Source of the DNA: Corbicula japonica
Lineage: Eukaryota > Mollusca > Bivalvia > Venerida > Cyrenidae
NCBI GenBank assembly: GCA_038501625.1
Contig: JAZAYU010000011.1
Span: 12,222,849 to 12,286,848 of the forward strand
Reading direction: 5' to 3'
Length of the DNA stretch: 64,000 nucleotides
In this document: positions 46,480 through 57,954 of the stretch, piece after piece
Layout of the letters: every line of letters starts with the position of its first letter
Position numbering within the stretch: position 1 is the first letter of the stretch
Program-made: the position numbers and the translations under genes
The notes under the pieces: generated by a model
What the model was told of the DNA's origin: nothing
The model's database searches: none
Seen by the model: only the letters and a program-made list of their open reading frames with translations

Positions 46480-46715
46480 GTTTGTCTCTTTGAGGAACAG
46501 GAACCTAATGAACCGCATTTCATTCAAATAAGTTGTTTTCTCTGTGAACCTGGAATCTTACGATTCGCCTCTCGTTGACATAAGGATTTTCTCTAATGAT
46601 TCGGTTCTCGTTGACAAGAAGAATCTTATTGACATGAGTATTGTCTCTGTGAGAACCTTAAATCTAATGAGTCACGTCTCATTAACATGAAGTTTTTTTC
46701 TGTGAGAACTGTGCA
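46480..46715 (+). repeat. degenerate ~50-bp tandem repeat
   Basis: About five variants of TCTCTGTGAGAACCT, followed by AATCTAATGATTCGCCTCTC and GTTGACATAAGG, lie in succession with substantial drift. Confidence 0.6.
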
Positions 46716-47617
46716 TGTGACACTTTATCGAGCAATCAGTCGGTCACTGTATTAGAAAAGCTAGATTTTGAGTCGCATCGCAGTACCATTTTCTCAAGGT
46801 GCATGCTCGTTAGCGTGGCTGATGATTTTAAAAGAAGTTTTAATTATTAAAACAGTGCACAATATTTATATTAACTAATTATTTCGTATTGTTAAAGATA
46901 TATTCATTCGTTATAAGACCGTGTATAAAGGGCTTAATTCAGCTGTAAATCAAATACAATGTATAATGAAAACGAACAGAAGTACAATTTGAAGTACATT
47001 TTTATTTTAAGGAATTTTCTTCGCCAAACGCATGGTTAATTACGTCAAATAAATATAATACAGACGTTTTGGAAAGAACAAAGCTTTACAATTATCCAAA
47101 CAAACTATTACACTTGGCTCCAATTCCATTATCTTTCCATCAAACTATCTACATGGGTGAACAAAATGCAATCGTTTCAAGATGGTTCGCATTTTGTTGC
47201 AGCGTGAAAGGATAGTTTATATAAACAATAGATACCTCCTCGTTTCTTAAAAAAATCTGCAGTGCAATGCATCATATGTTCGAATTTCTCTGCGCAATAA
47301 TTCGGTTACAGTATATATACTGTCATACATTCGTTTTCAAACTTTACAGCGAGTTATTTATTGTTCCAAAGAATCGGCTTTACAAAACTGCAACGAAAGT
47401 AATTTAAATTACGAACTACAAAGGTAGTTTGTTCTGTACTTAACAGGAATAAATACCTACAATTCAAGTCGTTGGCTGTAACAATTAAATTTGTGAATTT
47501 TATAAATATTTTATAGATATTGAGATAAAACAACGAGTTTGATAATAAAAATACATTACTGTGTTTCCAGTAAAAATAATTAATTAGATGTATTAAAAAT
47601 TATCGGAGAAATATACT
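46716..47617. other. 5' flank of the GPCR gene
   Basis: No other gene. A perfect 16-bp palindrome ACAGTATATATACTGT (47,308-47,323) contains a TATA-like core about 300 bp before the ATG. It could be part of the promoter, but this is weak evidence. Confidence 0.35.
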
Positions 47618-48895
47618 ATGAATGAGTCCTCGTGCGTGTGGAACGGGACTAACTTGATGGTAGAAGTGGAATCAGGATTCGCAAATGGTCTTCCGCCAGA
47701 CGGAATAGTTGCCTGGCCGTCCAATTGCTGCTACATTCTTCCGTTTCCAGAACGCAGCACGTACGCTTTTGCGACAGACTTGATTTGGAAAACAGTGCCA
47801 TTAATTCTTTTGGTCTTTGGGACCGTCGGTAATATACTCTCGGCATTAGTGATTTCACGCCATTTTCGTAAAACCGCGACAACACCAGTGTACCTTCTGT
47901 CTTTAGCTGTTGCAGATACAATATTTCTTTACACGGCACCTCTTCAACGCTGGATTTATAATATGACAGGATTTCAAATGATTTATACGAGCAATTGGTC
48001 ATGTAAAATCATAACATTTTTAACATACGCCAGTTTCCACATATCAGCCTGGATACTAGTTGCAGTAACTGCCGAAAGAACAGTGAGCGTTATTTGGCCT
48101 TATAAGGTAAGACAACGTTGTACTCAACGGAACGAGGAGTTAGTTACGTTTGCCATTGTGTTAGCAGTAGTTGCGATGGATTCACATTTACTCTACGGCT
48201 TCGGTACATCCCCACTGCCGATGTATCGTGGTATAGACAGATGTATGCCGATTCATGTTGAATATGGGGTGTTTTTTCACACCACGTGGACCTGGATACA
48301 TTTCGTATTCGGATTTGCTGTCCCATTTGCCTTCATAGTGTTTGGAAATACGCTCGTAATTCATGGTCTTCGGAAGATGCGTAAAAATGAACGCTGGATG
48401 GAAGATCCGTCATATATTGCGCACGTGCATGAGCACAAAGAACATTTTCATCATCACCACCACCATCATCATCACGCATATCATGCAAAAACAGTCATGA
48501 TGATTCTTGTGCTTCTAAATACGGTATTCTTTATTTCACAGACCCCACTGGCTGTGTATTTAGTGCATTTCAAACGATTAATGAATGACATAAATAATTC
48601 AGCATGCACGGATGTGACGGAGTATATGGCAGGTGCAGAGAAATTGTGGTTTTGGGAGGCGATCACGCACAATTTTGGATATTTGAATGCATCACTCAAC
48701 TTTGTTCTGTATGTTGTGAGTGGTTCAAGGTTCCGCGAGGAAATTAAGGATTTCTTGTTTTGCAGAGGAAATGGCGCGCGACGCGGTTCCACTACAATTT
48801 CCAACGAAAGTAGCAGACGACTTACACTTTCTATAAATATTAATTTGTTCAGTCAAAGTAAGAATCAAAGTGTATTATTTACAAAAGAAGTTTGA
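47618..48895 (+). CDS. intronless class A (rhodopsin-like) GPCR, probable peptide or chemosensory receptor
   Basis: The 425-residue protein starts at an ATG with an in-frame TAA 24 nt upstream. Seven hydrophobic segments lie at about 57-80, 88-113, 129-158, 173-196, 220-249, 291-316 and 343-368. N72 (TM1), D100 (LAVAD, TM2), C129 paired with C209, P236 (TM5) and P310 (TM6) fit class A. Departures are ERT (153-155) for DRY, no TM4 Trp, SQTP for CWLP and NFVLY (361-365) for NPxxY. Glycosylation sequons lie at N2, N9, N115 and N126. The third intracellular loop (250-290) is His-rich, with nine consecutive His at 278-286. The gene is single-exon, as in many mollusc receptor expansions. Distant resemblance is to invertebrate neuropeptide receptors; ligand unknown. 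The first downstream AATAAA seen is near 49,782. Confidence 0.93.
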   Translation: MNESSCVWNGTNLMVEVESGFANGLPPDGIVAWPSNCCYILPFPERSTYAFATDLIWKTVPLILLVFGTVGNILSALVISRHFRKTATTPVYLLSLAVADTIFLYTAPLQRWIYNMTGFQMIYTSNWSCKIITFLTYASFHISAWILVAVTAERTVSVIWPYKVRQRCTQRNEELVTFAIVLAVVAMDSHLLYGFGTSPLPMYRGIDRCMPIHVEYGVFFHTTWTWIHFVFGFAVPFAFIVFGNTLVIHGLRKMRKNERWMEDPSYIAHVHEHKEHFHHHHHHHHHAYHAKTVMMILVLLNTVFFISQTPLAVYLVHFKRLMNDINNSACTDVTEYMAGAEKLWFWEAITHNFGYLNASLNFVLYVVSGSRFREEIKDFLFCRGNGARRGSTTISNESSRRLTLSININLFSQSKNQSVLFTKEV

Positions 48896-50007
48896 AATAG
48901 TCTATGGACTCCGTTCAACACATGATTATTTGGAAAACGGATTATACTATTAATTGAATCAGTTTCTTATATGTGGTTATGATTTCTTTAGGCAAATAAG
49001 GTGATGAAGATATGGTATCCTACACTCTCGGAATTAGTATATTCCGAATGGAAAGTGTGTATATGTTTAAATATCATCAACAATTGAGAATCACGCATCA
49101 TAAAGGAAGATAATAATTATCTTACAACTATACGCTTGAAATTTTCATTTTCATTTTATTTTCGATATAAGGTGCAATATCTATATTTAATGATTTTTAA
49201 ATGCTCTTTGTTCAGTCGATTCAACTAAAAAGTCTAAATTCGGCTATTTTCACATATTTTTAGAAGTTACAAAATTCCATTTATAAAATGTGTTAACAAT
49301 ACAAATTCCTATGGAGGTCGCGGCGTCCGAGGGTGATGATTTTAAAATTAAGATGCAAAATTTAATTATTTATTTGATAAGATGCTGTGAACACTACACT
49401 ATTCTAGTTATCATGACATAATACAACTTATACGTTTTAAAACATTTTTATTAAAGGTAGTCTACTTTTTGAATTTGTTAAATTCATTTGTATTTATGCA
49501 TATGTTTATATTGATAAATTAACTATTAAAGCGCTGAACAAAAACGTTTCACATTTTAGACCATTGTAAAAGCAGAGCAGTCCATACTCTACCGCAGTCT
49601 GATCAGGGTCTACACGTTACGTAAGTGATTAAAAAAAAAGAAAATCATCACTATGAAAAAATGATCTGATTTAAAGTGATTTAAATTAGCATTTTTTTTG
49701 CAGAAACCAAAGGTAATTAAAAGTTTATGCATCTTTAGTCCGCTTTGAAATTCGTTTTAATAATCATATCCTAAATTTTGAAATAAAAAACAAAACAAAA
49801 AGATATCGTCAGAAAAGTGAAAATTTGCTCCGGTTTGGTATAATAAAATAACTTCCAAAAGGTTCGAAACATTTTTGAAAATCAGATTTCAAAGAAACTA
49901 TTTTGAACGTTTACAATTTATTGCAGCATTTGGCAAATGAAGGTAGAAAGGTACCACCCATCAGTCACATATATTTCCAATCGTTTACGTCTGCTACGGT
50001 TACGGTA
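48896..50007. other. 3' flank of the GPCR gene
   Basis: Probably includes the GPCR 3' UTR. AATAAA occurs at about 49,782-49,787. Nothing else recognised. Confidence 0.4.
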
Positions 50008-50110
50008 CACAAGATCATAAACTAAACTTAAATCAGGAGACAAGTCTCAAATCTCCAACATCTGATTGGCCTAAATGGAAACTGGTCTCCAATCTTTATC
50101 CAGCGGTTTA
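50008..50110. repeat. family C partial copy
   Basis: AAGATCATAAACTAAAC, GTCTCAAATCTCCAACATCT and GATTGGCCTAAATGGAAACT make one arm, followed by ACTGGTCTCCAATC. The second arm is largely lost. Confidence 0.6.
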
Positions 50111-51310
50111 GCTGAAGGTTATTGTGGAAAACAGTATTGTGCATATTATATATGACTTTCTATTTTTAAAATATACTGCCGTTGAATAATACGACATCTA
50201 TACCAGTAATATAATCTCATACCTTTAATCATTATTATACTGTGTCATAATGGAAACTTGACAAAAAAATCGGGAGGAATTCGATCACGAATATGTTTAT
50301 CTTGAAAGACTTCGGTTCAGTATCTATATTTAAATATAAATAAAATAATATTTGGTGGTGGCAAATTAATAGTTGGATCTTGTTCTTTCTTTTATTAAAA
50401 GGGAGATAATTTGCAAAAATAGAAGCTTTAAGTAATTGTACCTTATTTCTAAGCATCAGTTGACTTGAACTAATGTGTTTTTCGTTCTGTGCTTGACACA
50501 GACATATTCTAATTTGTAAGTTAAATAATCTGTTTGATACTCTTGTGTAAAAAATTCGATCTCATCATCATTTAGCAAAGCGGGGATAACCTTGACTTTT
50601 GTGATAAAAAATAACAACATCTTCTCTCTTTATCAGAAGTCCAGATATGTGCAAATATCACAACTTTAATGAAGGATAAAATGTAAAATCACTGAATTAT
50701 TTTCTGTGGTATTTCGTAAAGTTCTAATTTTGGCTCAGGTTTTAAGAATATTGGCTGTCATTATCATCTTAGTTATAAGGTGATGTCAATAATATTTTTT
50801 AAATTCTGTTTAAATATTATCCTATTCTACTCCAAGTTCATAGGGAGGAAAATTGATAAAAAGTATGCTTTCCAAAAGAGTTAACTATCCCTAACCGAAA
50901 GAAAGGTGCAAAGAAAGAAAACAAAAAACCCATATCAACATATATACCGTCTTCTTTTAAGAATGTTTTTAATACATCCTCTGACTGAATGACATGATTT
51001 TACCTGTGTTTTATTACATCAAAACCATCAACTTAGCACGTTCAAGATAAAATTTATGAGCGATTTCTTTTACTTTTAACGAATTCTTTGATTAAATTTT
51101 CTACTTCTGTACCGATAATGGATCTAACAATCAATTTTACGAGGAGGATTGCAAAAACAGCAAAATAATGTTTACTTGACGTGCTGTTCATGTTGCCAAG
51201 GCACAAGAGAGATGCAAAAATGATTTGTTAATTCACTATTAATATAAAAAACCTAAAAAGTTAGAGATGGGTGGGATTGAAAGGGGAATATTAAAACTTA
51301 AAATGCTGAT
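50111..51310. other. non-coding, nothing recognised
   Basis: AT-rich. Short chance ORFs only. Confidence 0.45.
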
Positions 51311-51460
51311 AAATTTCTAGACATTTTTTATTTATTTATTTATGTATTGATTTAATTATTTATTAATTAATTAATTAATTTATATTTATTTATTTTTTAT
51401 TAATTATATTTATTTATATAATTATTTATTTTTATTTATTTATTTTTGCTTATTAACCTT
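51311..51460. repeat. (ATTT)n low-complexity AT tract
   Basis: Imperfect TTTA and TTAA tetranucleotide runs such as TTTATTTATTTATTTATG and TTAATTAATTAATTAATT. Confidence 0.85.
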
Positions 51461-51711
51461 TTTATTTCCTACGTTGTTTACTACTTATAAATGTATTTTT
51501 GTATTTTGTCCTACATTTGATTTAATTAAAAACTGCCTCTTTTTTGCATCCAGTATCTAAATTAACACTTTTTACATAAAACAATAATCAACAGTTGAGA
51601 CTATAGTGACAACAATTGATAATATGTGTTATTTGTTCATTTATGAGTGCATATGTGGTCTTGTAATATTTTGAAGAAAACAAAAATAAAACTTTAATCA
51701 AATAGAAACTT
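51461..51711. other. non-coding, nothing recognised
   Basis: Spacer to the CACTGTAAAA element. Confidence 0.35.
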
Positions 51712-52193
51712 CACTGTAAAAAATACCCGTTAAATATACGGTATTTCGGTAACGGGACGTAACCGTTTCGACTAAATGTTGTACAATTACAGTGCGACAC
51801 CGTTTTTTTTATTCGGAGCCTTTCGGTTAACATCCTGTCGAGCACATTGGCGCATTTTGCAAAAAAAAACAAAACGGTTTCTTTGGAAAATTTAAAGATT
51901 TTAAGCTGTTTGTGCACAGATTAAGTTGTGGTATTGTAAGCTTAATTGTTTTTCAAATTGTATACTCCCTTAGCCAGTCAATGCTATAGGCTAAGGTCGT
52001 ATTATAACGATGTTTTGAAATTTACCCCACCCACCATCTTTCACCATTACTTACGGCCAGCCAGTAAAAAAAACACTGTCCAGTTTTATTTAACGGGAAG
52101 ACCGTAACTGTCAGCCCGTATAATTTACGGGACTGTCCTGGTAACCAGCTGCCAGGACTATCCCGTAAAATTTAACGGGAAATTTTTACAGTG
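51712..52193. mobile_element. 482-bp element with CACTGTAAAAA ends
   Basis: It starts CACTGTAAAAAATACCCGTT and its reverse complement starts CACTGTAAAAATTTCCCGTT. TT lies on each side and could be a two-base target duplication, but this is not decisive. The interior carries several ACGGG/CCCGT palindromes and no ORF of note. It is a DNA-transposon MITE; the superfamily is not assigned. Confidence 0.7.
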
Positions 52194-52960
52194 TTGTAAA
52201 CAACCTTAAAGGATCATTTTTGAGTATGTTTTATTTCTTTTCAAATGATCGAATTAACCATGCAGCATAACAGTAAGAAAAATACTTTTCTCATATTTAA
52301 ATATTGACGAATATTCTAAAAACTATGACTTAAATTTTATTTATTTGTATTCGATTGCCAAGAAATAAATGTTAAGTCTCAGACATAACGAAAGTAATAA
52401 CAAAAATGTTGACGTTTTTGACTTCTCCACAATACACTATATTTGCTGATTATATATATATTGAACAAAACTTTGTCATCATCGATTCATTCTATGTTGG
52501 TGTTGTAGATGGAGTAGCAGTTGTTGTTGTTATTCTTTAAAATCATATTTACTGTGTTTGAATTTGTCATTTTCAAGTTTTCATAAATTACAACTTCGTG
52601 TATGTCTTTTATTTCTTGTTTCATTAAACTGCATTGATAATTCAATTTTTTAAACAAAAATATATTTTATTTAATTCTGGTTGTGACATGCCTTGGTTTA
52701 GTATTAATTTTAAACTGCAGTTGTTTAAAAAAATTTCTGGATATTGACAATAAAACTGCCTTACGTTTGTCTGAATGAGTGGTGTATATACCTGGTGTGC
52801 AAAATTGTGTACCTTCAGGCGAATGTCTATTAAATACTTTTAATGATCAAACAATTAACGCTGAATAATTTTTTAATGGAATATTTACAACAAACTTATT
52901 TGCATTTACCTAAATACCATCCAAAACACAGAAAACTAGTATATTTTGAATAGAGGCCAA
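52194..52960. other. non-coding, nothing recognised
   Basis: AT-rich, no gene or repeat recognised. Confidence 0.4.
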
Positions 52961-53104
52961 TGCCCAAGGTTATAAAACTGAGCATAAACCAGTCTCAAAT
53001 CTCAAGCATATGATTGGCTGAAATGGCGACTGGTCGCCATTTCAGCCAATCAGATGCTTGAGATTTGAGACTGGTTTCCAATCTCAGTTTTATAACATTC
53101 AGCC
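52961..53104. repeat. family C hairpin, near-perfect copy
   Basis: The two arms (ACCAGTCTCAAATCTCAAGC, TGATTGGCTGAAATGGCGAC) are mirrored by GTCGCCATTTCAGCCAATCA and GCTTGAGATTTGAGACTGGT with almost no mismatch. Outer parts (AAGGTTATAAAACTGAG and CTCAGTTTTATAACATTC) extend the stem. This is the best-preserved member in the window. Confidence 0.85.
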
Positions 53105-53779
53105 CTGTTATGTCCGTTGCTCTTTAGATTGTTATGATCAAAGAAACATATTGAAGGAAAGGAAGTGATTGTTTATCATATTAATAAACTGAAGATAAAG
53201 GCAGCTGGAATAGTTATTGTAAGCTTACAACAGTGCAGTGTAAAAGACTCAATGTTTTTTTTTTATTTTTTCGCTCGGGTTTCCAGAAAATAGAGATAAA
53301 GATGTCAGAGTTTTTAGTTTATTTTTAAGAACGTAACGATGTATGTCTGAAAGAATTGAATCGACAAGAGTATGCATTAACTTGATTTATATTAAATATT
53401 TTATTATTTAAAAGGTTGGTCCTGATTAAGTAATTTGTGTAAAACAAACAAAAACAGAAAAAAATGGAACTAAAGATAAGACAGTTCATCCAAATGAGAT
53501 TGAGAAAAGGTAATCGAATTCTCGAAAACTCCGAAAAACTTGCGCTTCTAAATCCGAAAAACAACTTAAAACGTTAAATTTTTAAACTTGTTTTCTGTTT
53601 TAAGTAATAATATTTATATGCATTTATTTTTTAAATATACTAAAAACTTGATATTCTACAGAGTTTTTCATGTTTAGAGACTTACCAATCTTAATGTGAT
53701 CGATTTTCTTACTTCTTTGTTTGCACAACTATGGAATTGGTTTAAGAAGTCGAAACTTGGTTTCTTTTACTGCTTTCAT
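53105..53779. other. non-coding, nothing recognised
   Basis: No gene or repeat recognised. Confidence 0.4.
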
Positions 53780-54085
53780 GAAGAAGGCCTACTCCGCATG
53801 ATCTATTTTAAGTAAGAGCATGTTTCGCTTGGTAATGCCATTATCTACGTATGATTTGTGAGTTTGTGTGTTTTGGGATGCAAAATTATCGAGTAGTGTG
53901 TGGACTGGAGTAAATTCACCATGGTAACTTGTTCTTATTTGTTCGTACGAGAACCTGATGCAAGTATAAGGATGGTGCACCATAGAACCTAGTTTAAAAG
54001 CCCAAATGTCAATTGCTTCGCTGCCGACCGTTCCAAGGCGATAACCAAGCGTTTTCACATTTTTATGTTTTGGTTGAAGTATCAC
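53780..54085 (-). repeat. family A diverged copy, minus orientation
   Basis: AGTAAATTCACCATGGTAAC, GAGAACCTGATGCAAGTATA, GGTGCACCATAGAACCTAG and GACCGTTCCAAGGCGATAAC follow the order of the 32.9-kb copy, with much divergence. Confidence 0.6.
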
Positions 54086-54334
54086 CTAATATTGATCTTA
54101 TTATAAACCAATTATCTCTTTTCATCTCAGGTTTTTGTTGTATGATAAGGCTGAATGTGTTTTCTGAATGTTGATGTTATGGCTACCGATTGAGCACCCC
54201 TTGTTGCAGATCTACAGTATACTGCTACAAAAGATGATGATACTTTATGTTAACTCGGTTTACTTAATAAAGAAATCTGATCCCAAAGAACTTAAGCCAA
54301 ACGATACACAAATAACCACTAAATTATGATAAAA
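54086..54334. other. non-coding spacer
   Basis: Nothing recognised. Confidence 0.35.
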
Positions 54335-54600
54335 CGATACCTTTTGGGGCAAGTGTGAGGTTGGTGCACCCTAGAACCTGGTTTAAACCCCCAGTGGCAA
54401 TTTGATTTGCCACTGACCGTTCCAAGGCGGTAACCCCTCGGGTTCTCATTTTTGTTTTTTGTTAGTGGCGTCCTTTTTGAAACTGATTATTTTATTAACC
54501 ATGCTCTCTCCCCCTCTCTTCTTCTTGACTGTGTGGGGAGGCTGTTGTTTTCTGAATGTGGCAATTCCTGATATGCATATTTCACCTTTTTTTATTTAAT
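54335..54600 (-). repeat. family A copy, minus orientation
   Basis: Contains GTGAGGTTGGTGCACCCTAG, AACCTGGTTTAAACCCCCAG, CCACTGACCGTTCCAAGGCG and TTCCTGATATGCATATTTCA, close to the 63.4-kb copy. Confidence 0.75.
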
Positions 54601-55055
54601 AATGTATTTTTTCTATTGAGATCGTTAAACTATAACGTGCAACATCTTATGATGTATACGTGTTAGAATTCTGTAACGGTTCTGCAATACACTTACAAAA
54701 CATTTTCTTGACAACCAAATTAGCTACTATTTTAACGTTTGCTCCCATTTTGCATGATTATTGTCCTGTCTGTGTGGTTCAGCTAATTCACCAGGGCAGC
54801 TGTCCTTACAAAAAAATGTTTGATACATTAGCACCTATAGAACATTCGTTTACTTATATATTTAAGTGAACATAACTGTAAGCATTCTTAAATTAATTAA
54901 TTTTGGATTCCTACCTACAGCTAAGATACTGATTGTTAATGAACCCACAACCTTTCATCCAAATATGTAATGAGCAGTTAAGAACCGCTGCATGTCATTG
55001 ATTTAAAACGTTGCTGTTTAATTATTACTTAATTTAACATTTAGTTAAATTATTA
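54601..55055. other. non-coding, nothing recognised
   Basis: One 69-codon plus-strand open frame (54,660-54,869) without domains was not called. Confidence 0.4.
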
Positions 55056-55071
55056 TGTGTGTGTGTGTGTG

Positions 55072-55111
<40 letters not shown>
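55056..55111 (+). repeat. (TG)28 microsatellite
   Basis: TG dinucleotides broken once by a C at 55,078. Confidence 0.95.
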
Positions 55112-55112
<1 letters not shown>

Positions 55113-55380
55113 TTGTGCGTGCGTGCTTGCACATAGTATCACTATTCAGTAATTTTAGCCAAATCTTGCCAAAAAGGGCGAGACATTGTGTCATCGTATT
55201 CCAGATGATGTTATTTTCTCATTTGTTTATTGAACGAGAACGAGCCAGTCAGACAAAACACTTTTATTTGAAAAAGATGCTAGAAACCAAAATAAATAGT
55301 CTCTTTTTATTGCAATACGAACACAAAATTCCTTATTTATAGAGAGTTGACCAACGTTAAGTGTCGTTTATTTAGAGGTT
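55112..55380. other. non-coding spacer
   Basis: Nothing recognised. Confidence 0.35.
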
Positions 55381-55513
55381 AATGAACAGGTTAGCAGTGC
55401 CTTTGAATGATTATGGCCCTGTCATGTTGATAATGGCCCGAGGGCTTTAGCCCGAAGGTCATTATCTCATGGCAGGGCCATTATCATTCAAAGGCACTGC
55501 TAACCTGTTCATT
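55381..55513. repeat. 133-bp hairpin
   Basis: AATGAACAGGTTAGCAGTGC, CTTTGAATGAT and ATGGCCCTG on the left are mirrored by CAGGGCCATTATCATTCAAA and GGCACTGCTAACCTGTTCAT on the right, around a GGGCTTTAGCCC centre. The stem is about 60 bp with few mismatches. A related loose piece (AGGGCCATTATC, AAGCCCTGGGCTT) lies at 56,586-56,625. Confidence 0.8.
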
Positions 55514-57954
55514 TACCTGTTTATTACATGTGTACGTCGACTCTCTGATGTCCAGTTGGTCTATCGTATATAGTATATTATCATGCAAATGTATTAAAAT
55601 TTGACAGTGACGGAACTACTTTCTCAGAAAGCCCCTCGCCCTCGCTAATTTCTTAGTTTCACCTAAATATGGAGGCACTGTAAGACAATTGTATAATATC
55701 ATACTAATGCTTCTCTTTTTGCAAGTCCCCTAACCGAGAACAAAACCATTTGTACTATAAGAGAGTCTATAATTATTATAATCCGCTTGAAACAGGAGCC
55801 GTTTACCTTTATAACACTGACGTCATTTTCGAGATCAATATTCCTTCCGGCATGTCAATGCATTCAATTTCGGACATTTTTTTTTGGGGGGGGGGGGGGG
55901 AGGATTTTATTACTCAAGTGTGTTTTAATTATTGTTTAGTCTGTGCTGATGGATTTACATGCTTGATGATCAGAAATCCTGATGATCTGAATGCCTGCGT
56001 CTAGGCCATTTCGGTTTCTAAATAAAAACTTAAATGGCTTTGTTGCTGGTGTTAAATTTCAACTGACTGAAGAGAAGAAGGAAACAACAAAAACATCAAC
56101 ACAGAATATACTTTTGAAGTTGTGTGTATATTTGGACAAGGAAATTCAGCAATTAGCTTTTTTTCAAGAACTGGATTTTGCACATTGGAAGCCTACTACC
56201 AGAAAACCAGCCGTTCAAGGATGACAGCAGGTTTGTCGGCTGATCCCAATGGTTTTTGCAAATTTTGTTTGTTTCAAATTCTAAAAAGACACACCTCATA
56301 TGTTTTTGATATTTCAGTTTTCTTTGCACATAAAAGCAAAATCAGTTTAAACAAAATGGCCGACTTTTTTTTTACAAAGTATATATTTGTCTCACTGACG
56401 GATGTATTCATACGCCAACAAGATGTCAATTCTTTTACAAAATAAACAAAAAAGTGTTTATTTATGCAATAATAAGCTCATAAGCGCATGTGCAAATGAT
56501 CATTATTTTGACTGTTTTTTTACATTTCTTACTAAAACAATTGCCTGTAGAACAAACATAATTGGAATCGGACAAAAAATTGGTAGGGCCATTATCACAT
56601 TATCACTTTTAAGCCCTGGGCTTTGGTTTGATAATGAGGCTGGTGACATGATTATAAGTTTTGACACCATACAATTTTGTTACTATATTTATTAACACAT
56701 GTAATAAACATATTTATTACACATCTGCCTTTATGATCCAAATTTTCTAAGATTCCGTAAGGCGTCTGTTTACAGAACGCACAGATGCGTGTTTACATAT
56801 TGTACAACTACACTAACTGTGTAAAAAATTACACATAGATAGAAAATTGAACATTGTCCGCTATGTTTTATCCTTAAAAATTATATAGCGGTCCATCCTA
56901 CCTTAAAACTATGAGATTGAATACAAAAATGATAGAAGACGCCAGTCGGCATTAATGGAATTTTTCAAACCAAAACTGTACATTGAAACTTAGTCTTTTG
57001 GTTTTGCATTTGTATGCTTTATTTGCAATGCTATTGAATAATGACAATTTAAATTTAGATTGCTATTAATTACTTCCTTTTAAAAAATTGATAATTGTAA
57101 ACAATTATACATGGTGAGTAAAAAAAAATCTATATCATGTTTTCACATAACTGTTTACGTTTGCCGAATCGCATTTTCTGCACATGTCTTTTTCTTACTG
57201 ATTTGCTTTCATGATTTCAAGAAGCAAACTTACTACTGACACATATGTTGTGAATTTGGCATTACTCAATTATTGGCAAGATCTATGTGAAGTAATCCCC
57301 CATTTAAATGATATATGTACATATATATGTACAAAAATGCAATCACATGCAAGTGGATCATATAGTTTAGTATTATGAATAGCGTACAGCTATTATGAAG
57401 TCAATGTTCTTGCCACTTATCGTTGCACCGAGCTAATCCCATTGTTTTAAATTTGCACTTGTTAAGTTCACTTTATTGTCGAAGAAATCTTTTAGCTAAT
57501 GTTGGACTGAAACAAATTAATGTAACGTATAAAACAATTTAAGGGTGTTTGTTGCAATAAAGAGTTTCGTAAAATAGAAAATAGCTTTTTTGTGCCTGAA
57601 AATTATTGCAACCTGTTAAATCATGTTCATGAAGTTGTATTCTTTAAAGAATGACATAAAAAGGTTTGTGTCGAATAAGTTTCTTATTATCTGACTAACT
57701 AGAATATATAGTGTTTGCTTTTCGGTCATTAACTAGCAACTACTACTGTTCAACTTATTATGGAATACAAGAGTCTCCAGATGGGAAAATGTCCTCTGGT
57801 AGTTGAAAAGTAATGCTCCTGTCGAAATATGTCTTTTGCAGTTGACATTTTATACGCACTTATAACAGTTCCCTCTAAAATAAAGTGATGGTTCATGAAC
57901 TTGTCACGCCGCCTTAATTAATCAATTATTTTCTTGATGTGGTGTCTTCAATAA
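55514..57954. other. non-coding; G15 run and a related hairpin remnant
   Basis: Holds a T9-G15 homopolymer junction at 55,877-55,900 and the remnant of the 55.4-kb hairpin family near 56,586. The pair TTATTACATGTG (55,521) and CACATGTAATAA (56,696) is inverted, so 55.4-56.7 kb could be one larger decayed element. Open frames at 55,991-56,224 and 56,122-56,445 show no recognisable domain. Confidence 0.45.

Noticed and set aside
55991..56445. Overlapping open frames at 56.0-56.4 kb as a gene remnant
   Set aside because: Somewhat protein-like composition, but no motif or homologue could be recognised and the frames are short.
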